From the NCBI RefSeq assembly GCF_023336905.1, contig NZ_JAMBLS010000009.1, forward strand, positions 59,856-123,855: a stretch of DNA of 64,000 bases. Reading direction: 5' to 3'. The notes beneath the pieces were generated by a model. That model had not been told where the DNA came from. It ran no database searches and saw only the letters and a list, made by a program, of their open reading frames with translations. The stretch is from Bacteroides sp. ET71 (GTDB lineage: Bacteria > Bacteroidota > Bacteroidia > Bacteroidales > Bacteroidaceae). Positions 40,315-49,768 of the stretch are shown piece by piece (the first letter of the stretch is position 1; every line of letters starts with the position of its first letter). Made by a program: the position numbers and the translations under genes.

Positions 40315-42234
40315 TCATGCTTTTCCGTCAGAAAGAGGCACCCTCAGGCAGAAAGTCTGCCCCGACTCGTCCGCCTCGACGTGCAACAGCCCTCCCAACG
40401 CCTTGGCCCGTTCGCGGATTGTGTCCAGCCCGATGCCATTCCCGTTGCCGTCCGCCGCCACAGGATTCAAGAAAACATCCCCGTCATCCGTCATGGACAA
40501 TACCAGTTGAGAAGCCTCCAGGGACAGGACAATTTCAATCCGGGTAGCATGCGCATGACGGACAATATTGGAAAGCAACTCTTGCATGACCCGGTACACC
40601 TCGTATGCCACCTGTTCGGGGATGCCGGCCCAACTACCTCCCCTGTTTTGCTTGCGGAAACAGATGGAAACCTGCCCGCGCAACGGATGACGCTCCACAT
40701 ACTCCTCCAGCATCTCGTCCAACGTCGTACACTTGAACTTAGGAGGCATCAGTTCATGCGAAATATTACGCACCTCCATACGCACCTGCTCGACCCAATC
40801 CACCATCTGCGCAGTAACCTCAGTGGCCGGAAGACACTGCATCTGCATCCCTATCCCCAACAAATCATTGCACACGCCATCATGCAAATCTTTGGCCAGA
40901 CGGGCACGCTCATTTTCCATTCCGTCGATATAGCTGCGGGCCAACTTCAACTCCTCTTCCCTGCGGACACGGCGCCAATGGAAAACATACCAAAGGACAA
41001 GCGTAAGAAGCAAGAAAAACAACCCGGAAGCCACGGCAATCCATTGCATGACCTGCGCACGCTGTTTCAGATGCTGCTCAGAAAGCCGGGCTATCTCAAG
41101 CTCTTTCTCCTGAGTCTCATATTTGACGGTCAGCTCCGACAGTTGCGCATCTATGTCAGCAGCATGAAGACTGTCAGAAACCTCATAAGTCAGTTCATAA
41201 TAACGGGCAGCCTGGTCATATTCATGCAGCGCCTGATGGTTGTGTGCCATATAGAGATAAAGTTGATTGACACCGCCCAATTGGTTCCTCCCAGGCCCCA
41301 TCAACAATTTCTGCTGAATGGACAGGCTTTCACGATAACGCCCCAAATCAGCCAAAATCTTATAAAGCATTTCCATGTAACCGACAGCCTCCGTCGATTC
41401 GGCAGGAACACGAAGAAACACCTTATCGGCCTGCTTCATATAGTAATCCAGAGAATCGCGCTGGCCGCTTCGCTGAAACATGCCCAGCAGGAAAGTGAGG
41501 CATTTCAGCTCCATCCCCGGCTTCTTTTGCTGGCGGGCCTTACTCAATACGGGATGTATCAATCCGGCAGCCTTGTCATTATGTCCTTGAAGCGCAAGAA
41601 TACTGCCGGCCGTAGTATAAGCATAAAAGGCCATATCTATTTCATCACACCGGTCAACCACCCGCATGGCACGCTCAGCATAAGACATAGCTTCCTTCAG
41701 GCGTGACATATTAGCATAAAGTACAGCAATACTTGTCAGCAGATGCGCCTCCTCACCATAAGCATCCTGATTTTGCAGCAAACCAAGTGCCCGGTTGTAA
41801 CACCACAATGCCGAATCAGGCTTTTCTTGCAGGCGATAGGTCACCCCTATCGAAGTAAAGGCAGTAGCACGGAAACAGGAATCACACCCCAACCGGTCAG
41901 CTTCATCCAACACATCCCACAGCAGCCGGCGTCCTTTTCCTAAATCTCCGGAAGAGATGTAAGCATTGGCCAAATTGCTCAGCAGAAAAAGATAAGGCTC
42001 GGAGCGCGAACGATCGGCATATTTCAATCCCAAGCCGCAATAATAACGAGTGGAATCCGCATCCCGATAGGCATAATATTCACCATAATGAGCATAGGCC
42101 GTAGCCAAGCTGTCCGCATTGTTTGAAGACAAAGCACGGGATAATTCAGCCCGGTATAAAGCCAACTCGGAATCTGAGGCACAGACAGCCACTGCGGTCT
42201 GAAACAAGAAACAGATAAGCAATAGAAATTTCAT
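40315..42234 (-). CDS. TPR-sensor histidine kinase (NarX/DesK-type)
   Basis: A 639-residue kinase with a cleavable signal peptide (MKFLLLICFLFQTAVAVC), a periplasmic row of TPR-like helices (about 25-365), a coiled coil, one membrane helix (IAVASGLFFLLLTLVLWYVF, about 390-410), and a HisKA_3 domain with the phospho-acceptor in RLAKDLHDGVCNDLL. The ATPase domain has ELLSNIVRHAHATRI (N box) and DGNGNGIGLDTIRERA (G box). The periplasmic TPRs imply sensing of a protein or peptide. The start at 42234 begins the signal peptide; a -7 box is just upstream. Confidence 0.92.
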   Translation of the reverse strand: MKFLLLICFLFQTAVAVCASDSELALYRAELSRALSSNNADSLATAYAHYGEYYAYRDADSTRYYCGLGLKYADRSRSEPYLFLLSNLANAYISSGDLGKGRRLLWDVLDEADRLGCDSCFRATAFTSIGVTYRLQEKPDSALWCYNRALGLLQNQDAYGEEAHLLTSIAVLYANMSRLKEAMSYAERAMRVVDRCDEIDMAFYAYTTAGSILALQGHNDKAAGLIHPVLSKARQQKKPGMELKCLTFLLGMFQRSGQRDSLDYYMKQADKVFLRVPAESTEAVGYMEMLYKILADLGRYRESLSIQQKLLMGPGRNQLGGVNQLYLYMAHNHQALHEYDQAARYYELTYEVSDSLHAADIDAQLSELTVKYETQEKELEIARLSEQHLKQRAQVMQWIAVASGLFFLLLTLVLWYVFHWRRVRREEELKLARSYIDGMENERARLAKDLHDGVCNDLLGIGMQMQCLPATEVTAQMVDWVEQVRMEVRNISHELMPPKFKCTTLDEMLEEYVERHPLRGQVSICFRKQNRGGSWAGIPEQVAYEVYRVMQELLSNIVRHAHATRIEIVLSLEASQLVLSMTDDGDVFLNPVAADGNGNGIGLDTIRERAKALGGLLHVEADESGQTFCLRVPLSDGKA

Positions 42235-42258
42235 AAAAGAGTTTATATCCTGTTGCCG

Positions 42259-42266
42259 CAAAAATA
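42259..42266 (-). promoter_or_regulatory. -7 promoter box of the TPR kinase gene
   Basis: On the minus strand this reads TATTTTTG, 24 nt upstream of the start codon at 42234. Confidence 0.5.
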
Positions 42267-42382
42267 CGCCTTTTCAGGTAATATCAAACTAAAAAGGAGA
42301 AGAAATATGCAATATAAAGCACTTGAATACCTACCCCAAGTTATATCTCCAGACTATTAGATTCTGTTTAAAATTCATGTTC

Positions 42383-42472
42383 CTGTCATCCCGAGCACAG
42401 TCGAGGGACCTCACTACGCGCCTGAAAAGTATTAGTGAGATGTTTCGACTTCGCTTCGCTCAACATGACAGA
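42383..42472. repeat. REP-like palindromic element 2
   Basis: TGTCATCCCGAGCACAGTCGA...CTCACTA is mirrored as TTAGTGAGATGTTTCGACTTCG...CTCAACATGACA. It shares the core and the right arm GAGATGTTTCGACTTCGCT...GCTCAACATGACAGA with element 1 at 20997-21190 but lacks that element's outer A+T-rich arms. It lies between the divergent kinase and porin genes. Confidence 0.8.
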
Positions 42473-42517
42473 ATGATAGCTGTTTGTCTTTATGATACAT
42501 CCCCACCCTCACGTTCT

Positions 42518-42577
42518 TTTGACGGGGGCGTCAAACATCCTTTTAACGGGGGCGTCAAACGTCCTTTTAACGGGGTC
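42518..42577. repeat. Array H: three 24-bp units, palindrome TTTGACG-GGGG-CGTCAAA
   Basis: Units at 42518-42535 and 42542-42559 are 24 bp apart; a third, partial one begins at 42566. The first is a perfect 7-bp-arm palindrome. The second has TTTAACG on the left and CGTCAAA on the right. The array lies about 90 bp upstream of the porin -7 box. Together with REP element 2 it explains most of the 448-bp kinase-porin gap. Confidence 0.85.
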
Positions 42578-42639
42578 TTAATAAGGATATTAACTTTTCT
42601 CCATAAACAACCTCTCCATTTACATAAATAAAGATTCAA

Positions 42640-42672
42640 TTGTACAGGCAAATGATAAAATGTTGTATCTTT
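42640..42672 (+). promoter_or_regulatory. Promoter of the porin gene
   Basis: TTG at 42640-42642 and TATCTTTG at 42665-42672 are 22 bp apart. The start codon follows 10 nt later at 42683, so the leader is very short. Confidence 0.6.
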
Positions 42673-42682
42673 GCCCCCAATT

Positions 42683-44788
42683 ATGAGACGAATTATACTG
42701 ACATATATCTTTTTGATGTCCATCGGCAGTCTGGCGATACAGGCACAAGTGCCTATCAATTCCATCGATTCAAACGGCACGATGCGTGATCAATATGGCA
42801 ATCAGATAGATCCATCCACCCAACCAGATAATTTGGAGGACAGCACCGGAATAGAAATACAAAGCATTCCACCCAAACTCTATATGTGGACGCTGAGCGA
42901 AACATTGGGTGAACGTACCATGATTCCGGCCGATACACTCAGCCTCAATTTCCAAAACACCAATTTGGTAGAAGGAATGACAGGACACTACAACTATTTG
43001 GGTAACTTAGGCACCCCCCGTCTTTCACGTCTGTTCTTCGAACGTCGTTACACAGACGAACCCACCACCTTTCTTGCCCCGCTCTCCAGCTTCTATGTAC
43101 GACCGGACGAATTGCATTTTACCAACAGCAACGTACCTTATACCAACCTGACCTATTACAAAGCCGGTAGCAAAGTCAATGGTGAAGACCGTTTCAAAGC
43201 CTACTTTTCTGTCAATGCCAATAAGCGTCTGGCATTAGGCTTCAACATTGACTATCTTTATGGCCGTGGTTATTATGCAGCCCAATCCACCGCCCATTTC
43301 AACGCAGGATTGTTCGCCAGCTACATTGGTGAGAAATACCAAATGCATGCTGCCTACAACAACTTTTACATGAAAATGAATGAAAATGGCGGCATCACCG
43401 ATGACCGTTATATCACACATCCCGATGAAATGGAAGATGTCGGTGGCAATCAATACATCCCTACCCGATTGGAAGAAACATCTAACCGCAACCACAACTT
43501 TTTCGTTTATCTCACTCATCGCTACCGTTTAGGTTTTCACCGCGAAGTCACTAAAATAGAAGAGACACAAGATCCTGTGGCCAGGCATAAAGCCAAACGA
43601 GACAGCACCGAAATACCCAAAGACACAATCCTCACAGAAGAATTTGTACCTGTCACCAGCTTTATACATACTCTCAAAATAGAACGTTCCAGTCGCCGTT
43701 ACCGTGCCGGTGTCGAACCGACAGGAGAAGACGCCATTTACGATAACACCTATTTCCAAGAAGGATCCAGCAACGACAGTACCATCGCACTGAGCGTCAA
43801 GAACGTATTGGGCGTATCATTGCTGGAAGGTTTTAACAAATATGCCAAAGCCGGATTGACAGCTTATGTATCGCACAAATTCAGCCGCTATACGTTAATG
43901 AACATGGACACTTCCATTCCTAATCCATCTCCTGTACAATATGACGAACACGAACTGTTTGTTGGGGGAGAACTGGCTAAACGCCAAGGAACCTTGTTGC
44001 ATTATAACGTTAACGGGGAAGTAGGTTTGTTAGGCGAAGCCATCGGGCAATTTAAGGTAAATGGCGACATGGACCTGAATTTCCGTTTAGGAAAAGATAC
44101 AGTCAATCTCTATGCGCGAGGACATGTAACCAATCTATTGCCATCATTCTACATGCGACACTACCATTCTAACCATTTTTCATGGGACAATGATTTGAAT
44201 AAAGAGTTCCGTACTGGCGTAGAAGGCGAATTGAATATCCAACGTTGGGGGACTAATCTACGTGCCGGTGTAGAAAACATAAAGAACTACACATACTTCG
44301 ATCAAAATGCATTGCCTGCACAACACAGCGGAAGCATACAAGTGATAGCAGCTACGTTAAATCAAAAATTTAAATTGGGAGTTTTTCATTTAGATAATGA
44401 AGTAACTTGGCAAAAATCAAGCAATTCCACTATCCTTCCTTTGCCAGACCTCTCGCTCTACCACAATTTTTATATATTAGGCAAACTGGCCAAAGTACTG
44501 ACTGTACAGTTTGGTGCAGATATGCGTTATTTCACCACTTATCACGCCCCAGCCTACATGCCAGCCATCCAACAATTTCATTTACAACCAGAAAACGACC
44601 AAGTGCAACTTGGAGGATACCCCATCATCAATGCCTATCTCAACCTACATTTGAAACGGACACGCATTTTCGTCATGATGTACCACGTCAATGCAGGTAT
44701 GGGCAACGGACAATCCTTCCTGGTTCCACATTATCCACTCAATTCCCGATTATTGAAGATAGGGGTATCCTGGAACTTTTACGATTAG
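42683..44788 (+). CDS. Bacteroidetes 'putative porin' outer-membrane protein
   Basis: A 701-residue outer-membrane protein. It has a signal peptide (IILTYIFLMSIGSLAIQAQ) and a long mature region rich in alternating aromatic strands (RFKAYFSVNANKRLALGFNI, FFVYLTHRYRLGFHREVT, FKVNGDMDLNFRLG, LLKIGVSWNFYD), as expected of a large beta barrel. The terminal strand ends with an aromatic residue near the C-terminus. It fits the 'putative porin' family (DUF-type, Bacteroidetes only). The solute is not known. A solute-binding protein gene follows after 36 bp and may be co-transcribed. Confidence 0.82.
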   Translation: MRRIILTYIFLMSIGSLAIQAQVPINSIDSNGTMRDQYGNQIDPSTQPDNLEDSTGIEIQSIPPKLYMWTLSETLGERTMIPADTLSLNFQNTNLVEGMTGHYNYLGNLGTPRLSRLFFERRYTDEPTTFLAPLSSFYVRPDELHFTNSNVPYTNLTYYKAGSKVNGEDRFKAYFSVNANKRLALGFNIDYLYGRGYYAAQSTAHFNAGLFASYIGEKYQMHAAYNNFYMKMNENGGITDDRYITHPDEMEDVGGNQYIPTRLEETSNRNHNFFVYLTHRYRLGFHREVTKIEETQDPVARHKAKRDSTEIPKDTILTEEFVPVTSFIHTLKIERSSRRYRAGVEPTGEDAIYDNTYFQEGSSNDSTIALSVKNVLGVSLLEGFNKYAKAGLTAYVSHKFSRYTLMNMDTSIPNPSPVQYDEHELFVGGELAKRQGTLLHYNVNGEVGLLGEAIGQFKVNGDMDLNFRLGKDTVNLYARGHVTNLLPSFYMRHYHSNHFSWDNDLNKEFRTGVEGELNIQRWGTNLRAGVENIKNYTYFDQNALPAQHSGSIQVIAATLNQKFKLGVFHLDNEVTWQKSSNSTILPLPDLSLYHNFYILGKLAKVLTVQFGADMRYFTTYHAPAYMPAIQQFHLQPENDQVQLGGYPIINAYLNLHLKRTRIFVMMYHVNAGMGNGQSFLVPHYPLNSRLLKIGVSWNFYD

Positions 44789-44824
44789 CCAAACTGGCAA
44801 TATTAAGCCTATTACAACTATAAT

Positions 44825-45670
44825 ATGACACTTTCATACCTGAAAAAACATAAAGCATGGATATATACAGGCATTACAGTTGCCGGACTTCTGGCACTAC
44901 TGATAATCACCTTCGCACTCAAAAAAATACCATCTTCGTCTTTACCTTCTATAAGGGATTATAACGACATAGTTGAAGAGGGTATTATACGAGCTACAAC
45001 TGAATATAACTCCATCAGTTTCTTCTTGGAAGGAGACACAGTAACAGGCTTTAATTATGAATTGCTTCAAGCTTTTGCCCGTGAACATAATTTAAAAGTA
45101 GAGATTCATCCAGAAATGGCCTTCAACACATGCTTGGAAGGACTCAACAATGGAACATTCGACCTTATAGCTAATGGGATTTTAGCTACTAGCGAACTGA
45201 AAGACTCGCTACTGCTCACCAATCCTATTGCATTAAGCCGACAGATTCTGATACAACGCAAACCAACATCAGACAACGATTCCCTCTACATAAAAAGCCT
45301 TCTGGATTTAGGGCAAAAGACAATTTATATTCCAAAAGATTCTCCCTATATGCTACGCCTGCGCAATCTGGAGGCCGAGATCGGTGATACTATCTATATT
45401 CAAGAAATGGATAAATATGGTTCTGAGCAACTTATTTCGCTAGTAGCCCACGGTGATATCAACTATGCCGTATGCGAAGAAAGCATAGCCATAGCCGCGG
45501 CTGATAGCTTGCCACAAATAGACATCAGCATAGCCATAGGCTTCACTCAATTTTATTCTTGGGCTGTCAATAAACAGTCTCCTATATTGCTAGATTCACT
45601 CAATGTATGGATTGATGACTTTAAAAAAAGGAAAGAATACAAAAGAATCTATCGCAAGTATTACCAATAA
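44825..45670 (+). CDS. Membrane-anchored solute-binding protein (SBP_bac_3 family)
   Basis: A 281-residue protein with one N-terminal membrane helix (about 12-32) and a periplasmic type-2 substrate-binding fold of the amino-acid-binding family. Family features include VTGFNYELLQAFAREHNL, then FDLIANGILATSELKDSLL and a second lobe with DLGQKTIYIPKDSPYMLRL. The anchor and the absence of a permease gene nearby recall the sensor or lytic-transglycosylase (MltF-like) branch, but no catalytic domain follows. It comes 36 bp after the porin gene. Ligand unknown. Confidence 0.8.
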   Translation: MTLSYLKKHKAWIYTGITVAGLLALLIITFALKKIPSSSLPSIRDYNDIVEEGIIRATTEYNSISFFLEGDTVTGFNYELLQAFAREHNLKVEIHPEMAFNTCLEGLNNGTFDLIANGILATSELKDSLLLTNPIALSRQILIQRKPTSDNDSLYIKSLLDLGQKTIYIPKDSPYMLRLRNLEAEIGDTIYIQEMDKYGSEQLISLVAHGDINYAVCEESIAIAAADSLPQIDISIAIGFTQFYSWAVNKQSPILLDSLNVWIDDFKKRKEYKRIYRKYYQ

Positions 45671-45768
45671 ATTGTTACTCTGCTATTGTACAAGCCCATC
45701 TAAGCATACATAAAAAAGCTGCAAACTCTTTTTTATCACAAATCAACAAATAAATAATAATAACACCC

Positions 45769-45799
45769 TTTGCAAATCAAAAGAAAAGCATTACCTTTG
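45769..45799 (+). promoter_or_regulatory. Promoter of rpsP
   Basis: TTTG at 45769-45772 and TACCTTTG at 45792-45799, 19 bp apart, form a very good Bacteroides promoter upstream of the S16 start at 45859. Confidence 0.7.
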
Positions 45800-45858
45800 C
45801 AGCCGCTATTACGAGTTATTAGCATAATTCAAATCATTAATTAAAAACATTTCATTAA

Positions 45859-46410
45859 ATGGCAACTAAAATCAGATTGCAAAGACATGGACGTAAAAGC
45901 TACGCATTCTACTCCATCGTCATCGCAGATGCAAGAGCACCACGAGATGGTAGATTCATTGAAAAGATTGGTACGTATAATCCGAACACTAATCCTGCCA
46001 CAGTAGATTTGAACTTTGACCGTGCATTGAAATGGGTTATGACAGGTGCACAACCCACAGACACAGTCCGTAACATTCTTTCCCGCGAAGGAGTTTACAT
46101 GAAAAAGCATCTTTTAGGCGGTGTAGCCAAAGGCGCATTTGGCGAGGCTGAAGCAGAAGCTAAATTTGAAGCGTGGAAGAATAACAAGCAGAATGGATTG
46201 AACGCTTTGAAAGCCAAGACTGAAGAAGCAAAGAAAGCTGCAGCTAAAGTCCGCTTGGAAGCAGAAAAGAAAATAAATGAAGAGAAAGCTAAAGCTTTGG
46301 CAGAAAAGAAAGCTGCCGAAGAAGCAGCTAAGGCTGCAGCAGAAGCTCCTGCAGTAGAAGAAGGCGCAGAAGCAACTGAAACACCTGCAGTTGAAAATGT
46401 TGCAGAATAA
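45859..46410 (+). CDS. rpsP: 30S ribosomal protein S16 with long C-terminal extension
   Basis: The first 80 residues are ribosomal protein S16 ([57 protein letters not shown]). The typical bacterial S16 is 80-90 residues; this one has 183. The extra 95 residues are rich in Ala, Lys and Glu ([20 protein letters not shown] and similar), predict a charged helix and then an acidic tail. Long S16 tails are usual in Bacteroidetes. It has its own promoter and a terminator right after the stop. Confidence 0.96.
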   Translation: MATKIRLQRHGRKSYAFYSIVIADARAPRDGRFIEKIGTYNPNTNPATVDLNFDRALKWVMTGAQPTDTVRNILSREGVYMKKHLLGGVAKGAFGEAEAEAKFEAWKNNKQNGLNALKAKTEEAKKAAAKVRLEAEKKINEEKAKALAEKKAAEEAAKAAAEAPAVEEGAEATETPAVENVAE

Positions 46411-46446
46411 AGCAGTAACGTGTAAAAATTGGAATTAAATTATAAA

Positions 46447-46480
46447 ATCCTCTCCGAGCAACATCGGAGGGGATTTTTTA
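46447..46480 (+). terminator. Terminator of rpsP
   Basis: ATCCTCTCCGA (46447-46457) pairs with TCGGAGGGGAT (46464-46474), with one mismatch or wobble, and TTTTTT follows. The next gene's -7 box begins five bases after the U tract. Confidence 0.85.
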
Positions 46481-46484
46481 TTCC

Positions 46485-46492
46485 TATATTTG
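46485..46492 (+). promoter_or_regulatory. -7 promoter box of the TlpA-like gene
   Basis: TATATTTG matches TAnnTTTG and lies 38 nt upstream of the start at 46531, immediately after the rpsP terminator. Confidence 0.6.
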
Positions 46493-46530
46493 CAATCGCA
46501 AAAAACATTAACCCTATAAAAGAAAACGCA

Positions 46531-47628
46531 ATGAAAAAGTTTATTTATTTATTTGCTGCAGTTGCCTTTTTAGCAGCTTGTAACGGGAAAAAAGGTTATC
46601 AAATAACAGGAACCATAGAAAATGCTACCGATGGAGAAACAGTTTATCTGCAAAAGCCAGAAGGACGTCAACTGCAAAAACTTGATTCCGCCATCATTCA
46701 GGACGGCAAGTTCACTTTAAAAGGGCAACAGGATACTGCCTTAGTCTGCTATCTGACATACAAAGGAAAAGATACAGATAACGGAAAGAGTATGGACTTT
46801 TTTCTGGAAAACGGACAAATAAACATCCAATTAACAACAGATAACCACATTGCCACTGGAACTCCCAACAATGACATTTACCAAGCAATCAGACAACAGC
46901 TCAACGACCTGAACAAACAAATGTTCATTACCTATGAGTCTATGAGCGATACAGTTCTGACAGACGAGCAACGAGAAGCTAAGGCCAAAGAAATGGAAGT
47001 GCTTGATAAAAAGATGGTAGAGGTTACAAACGCTGCTATCACCCAAAACATCACTAACGCAGTAGGCATTTATTTGCTTAAGCGCAACTTCTACAACATG
47101 AGTGTGGAGGAGCTAGACCCATTGATAACAAAAATTCCTGCTGAATTTGCTAACGATGAAGCCATTGTTAAAATCAAAAATAACGTAGAAAAGATGAAAA
47201 TCACTGCCGTTGGCCAAAAATTCACTGACTTTACCATGCAGACTCCTGATGGCAAAGAAATAAAATTATCCGATTATGTAGGAAAAGGTAAAGTAGTGCT
47301 GGTTGATTTCTGGGCAAGCTGGTGTGGTCCTTGCCGCCGTGAAATGCCGAATTTGGTAGAGATTTATAAAAAATACAAGAACCAAGGTTTTGAAATTGTA
47401 GGTGTTTCGTTGGACAGAGATGCTGAAGCTTGGAAGAAAGGCATCGAACAATTACACATTACGTGGCCGCAAATGTCTGATTTAAAATATTGGGACTGCG
47501 AAGGTGCCAGGCTCTATGCCGTAAGCAGTATTCCCCACACGGTACTGATTGATGGTGAAGGTACTATCTTGGCACGTGGCCTGCATGGAGAGGAACTTCA
47601 GGAAAAAATAGCTGAGTCCTTGAAATAA
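46531..47628 (+). CDS. TlpA-like thioredoxin-fold lipoprotein with DUF4369 domain
   Basis: A 365-residue periplasm-facing lipoprotein. The signal peptide ends in a lipobox FLAAC. A DUF4369 domain (about 25-120: GYQITGTIENATDGETVYLQ, LDSAIIQDGKFTLKG) precedes a helical linker and a thioredoxin-like domain (about 230-365) with the redox motif WCGPC in LVDFWASWCGPCRREMP. It is a thiol-disulfide oxidoreductase of the ResA/TlpA group. The start at 46531 begins the signal peptide. It is monocistronic, with a terminator after the stop. Confidence 0.93.
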   Translation: MKKFIYLFAAVAFLAACNGKKGYQITGTIENATDGETVYLQKPEGRQLQKLDSAIIQDGKFTLKGQQDTALVCYLTYKGKDTDNGKSMDFFLENGQINIQLTTDNHIATGTPNNDIYQAIRQQLNDLNKQMFITYESMSDTVLTDEQREAKAKEMEVLDKKMVEVTNAAITQNITNAVGIYLLKRNFYNMSVEELDPLITKIPAEFANDEAIVKIKNNVEKMKITAVGQKFTDFTMQTPDGKEIKLSDYVGKGKVVLVDFWASWCGPCRREMPNLVEIYKKYKNQGFEIVGVSLDRDAEAWKKGIEQLHITWPQMSDLKYWDCEGARLYAVSSIPHTVLIDGEGTILARGLHGEELQEKIAESLK

Positions 47629-47655
47629 GGAAATCCTCCTTTAAATAATAAAAAC

Positions 47656-47695
47656 GGGTGCGCTGTAATGAGATATTATGGCGCACCCTGTTTTT
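47656..47695. terminator. Bidirectional terminator between TlpA-like and MATE genes
   Basis: GGGTGCGC (47656-47663) pairs with GCGCACCC (47681-47688). An A-run lies before it and TGTTTTTAT after it, so it can work for both converging genes. Confidence 0.85.
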
Positions 47696-47739
47696 ATAAT
47701 ATCATTCCCCAGGTTTACTACTATATATGCGAATCACAT

Positions 47740-49098
47740 TCATGCTTCTTTACGCTTCATCTCTGCCAACACGCCACAAGTTAAGGGAATGGCCAACACA
47801 AAGGTAAACATATCTGAAACAGCTTGGCACATTTCGACGCCTTGTAGACCTAGGAAATGAGGAAGGATGAAAATAAGAGGCACGAAAAACAATCCTTGAC
47901 GTGCCGATGAAAGGATGGTGGCACGTACAGATTTACGAATGGTCTGAAGCATCATATTGCTTACAATAATCCATGCACCTAAGGGATAAGTTACAAGTTG
48001 CCAACGCAAAGCCGATGCTCCGGTTGCAATGACAGCCGGGTCGCCTTTTCGGAAGAGTTCTACAACTTCCTCGGCATATCCAAAGCATAGCAAGGCGAAA
48101 ATGAACAAGAAGATGAATCCAATCTTGACACAGAACCAGAATCCTTGGCGTACGCGCCCATAGAGACCGGCTCCATAATTAAATCCGCACACGGGTTGGA
48201 ATCCTTGTCCGAAACCAATCAGGAAAGAGTTGATGAACATTCCTATTCGGGAAACAATGGACATGCCGGCAATGGCAGCGTCTCCATAGACTCCTGCTGC
48301 CAGATTGAGCAGCATCGTGGCCACGCTGGCCAAACCTTGGCGCGCCAATGAGGGAGTACCTCCTCCGATGATTTCTTTAATAAAGGCTATGGTCGGAGTG
48401 AAATTGCGATAGTGGATACGGATGTTTCCCCCGCGCCGCGTCATGAAAAGCAACAGAATGAAGCTGCACAATTGGCTGACAGCCGTGGCCCATGCTGCCC
48501 CGGAGATGCCCATTTCGAAGCTGAAAATCAGGATAGGGTCTAATACTACATTTATCACTGCTCCTGAAACAATGCCGACCATTGCATAGGACGCATTGCC
48601 CTGGAAGCGCATCTGATTATTCAGGACCAGGGAAGAAGTCATGAAAGGTGCGCCTAAAAGGATGATTCCCAAGTATTGTTCGGTATATGGCAAGATTGTG
48701 GGTGTTGAGCCCAGCAGGATGGAAAGCGGTGTAAGAAATATCAATCCCGCCATGGCCAAGGCCAAGCCAATGAAGAAGGCAAAAAAGAAACCGGTGGCAG
48801 CCATCTTTTCGGCATTAGCCGTATCTTGTGCTCCCAGTTTGCGCGAGATGTAATTGCCCGACCCATGCCCGAAGAAAAAACCGACTGCTTGTATGATGGT
48901 CATGAACGAAAAGACAACACCTACCGCCGCCGTGGCCTGCGTATTGATTTTTCCTACGAAATAGGTGTCGGCCATGTTATAGAACGAGGTCACCAGCATG
49001 CTGATAATGGTAGGCACTGCCAACGACATGATGAGCCGTGGCACGGGATAGGTTGTCAGATGGATGAAATTTTCTTGGGTCGTATGTGGATGTCTCAT
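47740..49098 (-). CDS. MATE family efflux transporter 2
   Basis: A 452-residue exporter of the MATE/DinF type with about 12 membrane helices. It starts MRHPHTTQENFIHLTTYPVP at 49098; the upstream part of the frame is not family-like. Signatures are MSLAVPTIISMLVTSFYNMA, DTYFVGKINTQATAAVGVVF in helices 1-2, and GFGQGFQPVCGFNYGA in the second half. It is only distantly similar to the MATE protein at 18000-19358. It lies alone between two converging or divergent neighbours. Substrate unknown. Confidence 0.9.
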   Translation of the reverse strand: MRHPHTTQENFIHLTTYPVPRLIMSLAVPTIISMLVTSFYNMADTYFVGKINTQATAAVGVVFSFMTIIQAVGFFFGHGSGNYISRKLGAQDTANAEKMAATGFFFAFFIGLALAMAGLIFLTPLSILLGSTPTILPYTEQYLGIILLGAPFMTSSLVLNNQMRFQGNASYAMVGIVSGAVINVVLDPILIFSFEMGISGAAWATAVSQLCSFILLLFMTRRGGNIRIHYRNFTPTIAFIKEIIGGGTPSLARQGLASVATMLLNLAAGVYGDAAIAGMSIVSRIGMFINSFLIGFGQGFQPVCGFNYGAGLYGRVRQGFWFCVKIGFIFLFIFALLCFGYAEEVVELFRKGDPAVIATGASALRWQLVTYPLGAWIIVSNMMLQTIRKSVRATILSSARQGLFFVPLIFILPHFLGLQGVEMCQAVSDMFTFVLAIPLTCGVLAEMKRKEA

Positions 49099-49227
49099 AA
49101 AAGCTATCGGACTAATTTCTTGCAAAGGTACGGGCATTGCTCCTATTTTGTTCTTCCGGGAAACAATAATTGCGGGCAAATTAATACAATTTCGCACGCC
49201 GACGCCCCTATTCTACCGAAAATGGCG

Positions 49228-49235
49228 TATCTTTG
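49228..49235 (+). promoter_or_regulatory. -7 promoter box of the DUF1573 gene
   Basis: TATCTTTG matches TAnnTTTG, 39 nt upstream of the start at 49275. Confidence 0.6.
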
Positions 49236-49274
49236 TCGCCATCGATGAAAAAGAATCTAAAAAATAAAGGAAAT

Positions 49275-49670
49275 ATGAGAAAAGCAGTTATGTGTCTGAT
49301 GCTCTTGTTGCTGAGCATCGGTTATGCATCGGCGCAAGCCAAGGCAGAAATCAAGTTTGACAAAACCACGCACGATTTCGGCACGTTTTCAGAAGAAGAC
49401 CCCGTGGTCACCTGCACGTTTACGTTTACCAACATCGGCAAGGCGCCGCTTGTCATCCACCAGGCCATCGCCTCGTGCGGATGCACCGTCCCCAAATATA
49501 CGCAAGAACCGGTGCTGCCGGGCAAAACGGGTACGCTGACGGTGACTTACAACGGGACGGGACGCTATCCCGGCCACTTCCGCAAGTCCATCACGTTGCG
49601 CACCAATGCCGAGACTGAAGTGCTCCGCCTTTACATTGAGGGAGAGATGAAGGCCAAAGGTGAAAAATAG
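49275..49670 (+). CDS. Secreted DUF1573 protein
   Basis: A 131-residue exported protein. The signal peptide is AVMCLMLLLLSIGYASAQ. The mature part is one DUF1573 domain, an Ig-like beta sandwich, with the family core KTTHDFGTFSEEDPVVTCTF and IASCGCTVPKYTQEPVLPGK (conserved CGC), and ending in VLRLYIEGEM. The family is abundant in Bacteroidetes; its function is not established. The start at 49275 begins the signal peptide and is preceded by AAAGGAAAT. Array I lies downstream, before the OPT gene. Confidence 0.85.
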   Translation: MRKAVMCLMLLLLSIGYASAQAKAEIKFDKTTHDFGTFSEEDPVVTCTFTFTNIGKAPLVIHQAIASCGCTVPKYTQEPVLPGKTGTLTVTYNGTGRYPGHFRKSITLRTNAETEVLRLYIEGEMKAKGEK

Positions 49671-49768
49671 CCGCCTTGCATGCCGCACGGAAAGAGGTTG
49701 TCCGACCCACACATCAGACAGCCTCTTTTCGTTGAACTTACCCTAAAGGATTCCGTAAAAGCGTTCTA

